DNA from: CANHCC01 sp040381555
GTDB lineage: Bacteria; Bacteroidota; Bacteroidia; J057; RFSG01
Direction of reading: 5' to 3'
Length of the DNA: 22,659 nucleotides
Assembly (NCBI GenBank): GCA_040381555.1
Contig: JBEIHC010000038.1
Span: 1-22,659, forward strand
In this document: positions 22,037-22,659 of the stretch, piece after piece
How the letters are laid out: every line of letters begins with the position of its first letter
How positions within the stretch are numbered: position 1 is the first letter of the stretch
The notes under the pieces: generated by a model
Databases searched by the model: none
The model's input: the letters and a program-made list of their open reading frames with translations, nothing else
What the model was told of the DNA's origin: nothing
Position numbers and translations under genes: made by a program

Positions 22037-22659
22037 ATGTTCGAGCAGACCTTCAAAAATATAGACGACATACTCCACAAAGACGCCGGGTGTGGGAGCG
22101 AATTGGATTATGTGGAGCAGACCTCCTGGATTCTGTTTCTGAAATACCTCGATGACCTGGAGAAAGATCGGGCTACCGCTGCTGAACTCACGGGCAAAAC
22201 CTATACGCCCATTATCGAAAAGAAATACCAATGGACGGTTTGGGCTGCTCCTAAAAATAAAGAAGGCAAACTCGACCGCCACAAGGCCCTTTCGGGAGAT
22301 GACCTCTTAGACTTTGTCAACGGAAAACTTTCCCCCTACTTCAAAAAATTTAAGGCCAGCGCTGAAAGTGCCGATACCATAGAATATAAGATCGGGGAAA
22401 TATTCAGCGAACTGAAAAACCGCATTCAAAGTGGCCACAATTTGCGGCTGGCGGATTTTGTCAAACGCCAGAAAACCTTTGCCGATAGCGAAAACTCCTG
22501 GACTGTGAAGGTGAAGGACATAGACCCGGATACTTTTGACCTGAGTGTGAAGAATCCCAATTAGAAGGAGGAAGCCGGTTTGAGACCTCCGAAAGAGATC
22601 TTGAAAGAAATGAAATATTGTTTATCTTTAAGACGTACTAAGAATGGGGAGCAGACACA
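22037..22659 (+). pseudogene. hsdM: hsdM remnant: type I methyltransferase with internal deletion
   Basis: HsdM is the methylating subunit of type I restriction-modification systems, normally about 500 residues. Here residues 1-136 match its N-terminal domain (FEQTFKNIDDILHKDAGCGSE, then WILFLKYLDD, then YKIGEIFSELKNRIQSGHNLR). The next residues, LADFVKRQKTFADSENSW to DIDPDTFDLSVKNPN, match the C-terminal tail. The whole catalytic core, including the SAM-binding region and NPPY/F motif, is missing, joined in frame near 22445. A TAG at 22562-22564 interrupts the frame, which continues after it with KEEAGLRPPKEILKEMK, again typical of the HsdM end, before losing similarity. The gene runs off the window edge; hsdS or hsdR could follow. 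It cannot be an active methyltransferase. Confidence 0.85.

Overview
The window looks like chromosomal DNA from a member of the phylum Bacteroidota. The grounds are a TonB-dependent receptor with an N-terminal carboxypeptidase-regulatory-like domain, a DUF4783 protein, an efp-type LpxD paralog, -7 boxes of the TAnnTTTG type upstream of several genes, and an almost complete lack of Shine-Dalgarno sequences. I cannot name the genus from sequence alone; a Saprospiria or Cytophagia relative is a guess. No rRNA, tRNA, CRISPR array or intact insertion sequence was found.

Layout. Positions 1-362 hold short direct and inverted repeats. 363-899(-) is a small secreted protein of unknown function. 900-1817 has no intact gene, but one minus-strand frame there looks like an eroded gene. 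1818-2783(-) is an HNH endonuclease of restriction type and 2917-5193(-) a TonB-dependent receptor. A 580-bp array of imperfect palindromes (5233-5811) runs into the 3' end of nadC (5769-6668,-). A DUF4783 protein (-) and gpmI (+) are divergent. A secreted orphan (8802-9401,+) overlaps gpmI and ends inside a second copy of the palindromic repeat. Then come a YdcF/DUF218 protein, a GNAT acetyltransferase and a UMF1-type MFS transporter (all -), a diheme cytochrome c (+), hemE (-) and rpsA (-). The minus-strand gene set lpxD-like / DUF502 / M1 metallopeptidase with a C-terminal beta-barrel follows. The window ends in a broken hsdM (+), in which an N-terminal and a C-terminal piece are joined without the methyltransferase domain.

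How the genes relate. Most are housekeeping: NAD synthesis (nadC), glycolysis (gpmI), heme synthesis (hemE), translation (rpsA) and the cell envelope (lpxD-like, DUF502, M1-barrel protein, TonB receptor). The lpxD-like and DUF502 genes overlap by 4 nt and the M1 gene follows after 30 nt, so these three probably form an envelope operon. The acetyltransferase and YdcF genes overlap by one base and are probably co-translated. The HNH gene and the hsdM remnant hint at past restriction systems.

The most unusual content is between the genes. A 13-bp minimal hairpin (5-bp stem, 3-nt loop, consensus GYTTRCMCYAARC) occurs at four places: 3 copies at 7214, 1 at 10921, 7 at 14487 and 11 at 16835. Period is 16 or 17 bp. 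The stem bases change in compensating pairs between copies, and one small array mixes two stem types, which ties the arrays into one family. A second, unrelated family of about 83-135 bp palindromes sits at gene 3' ends and supplies the last codons and stop of two genes.
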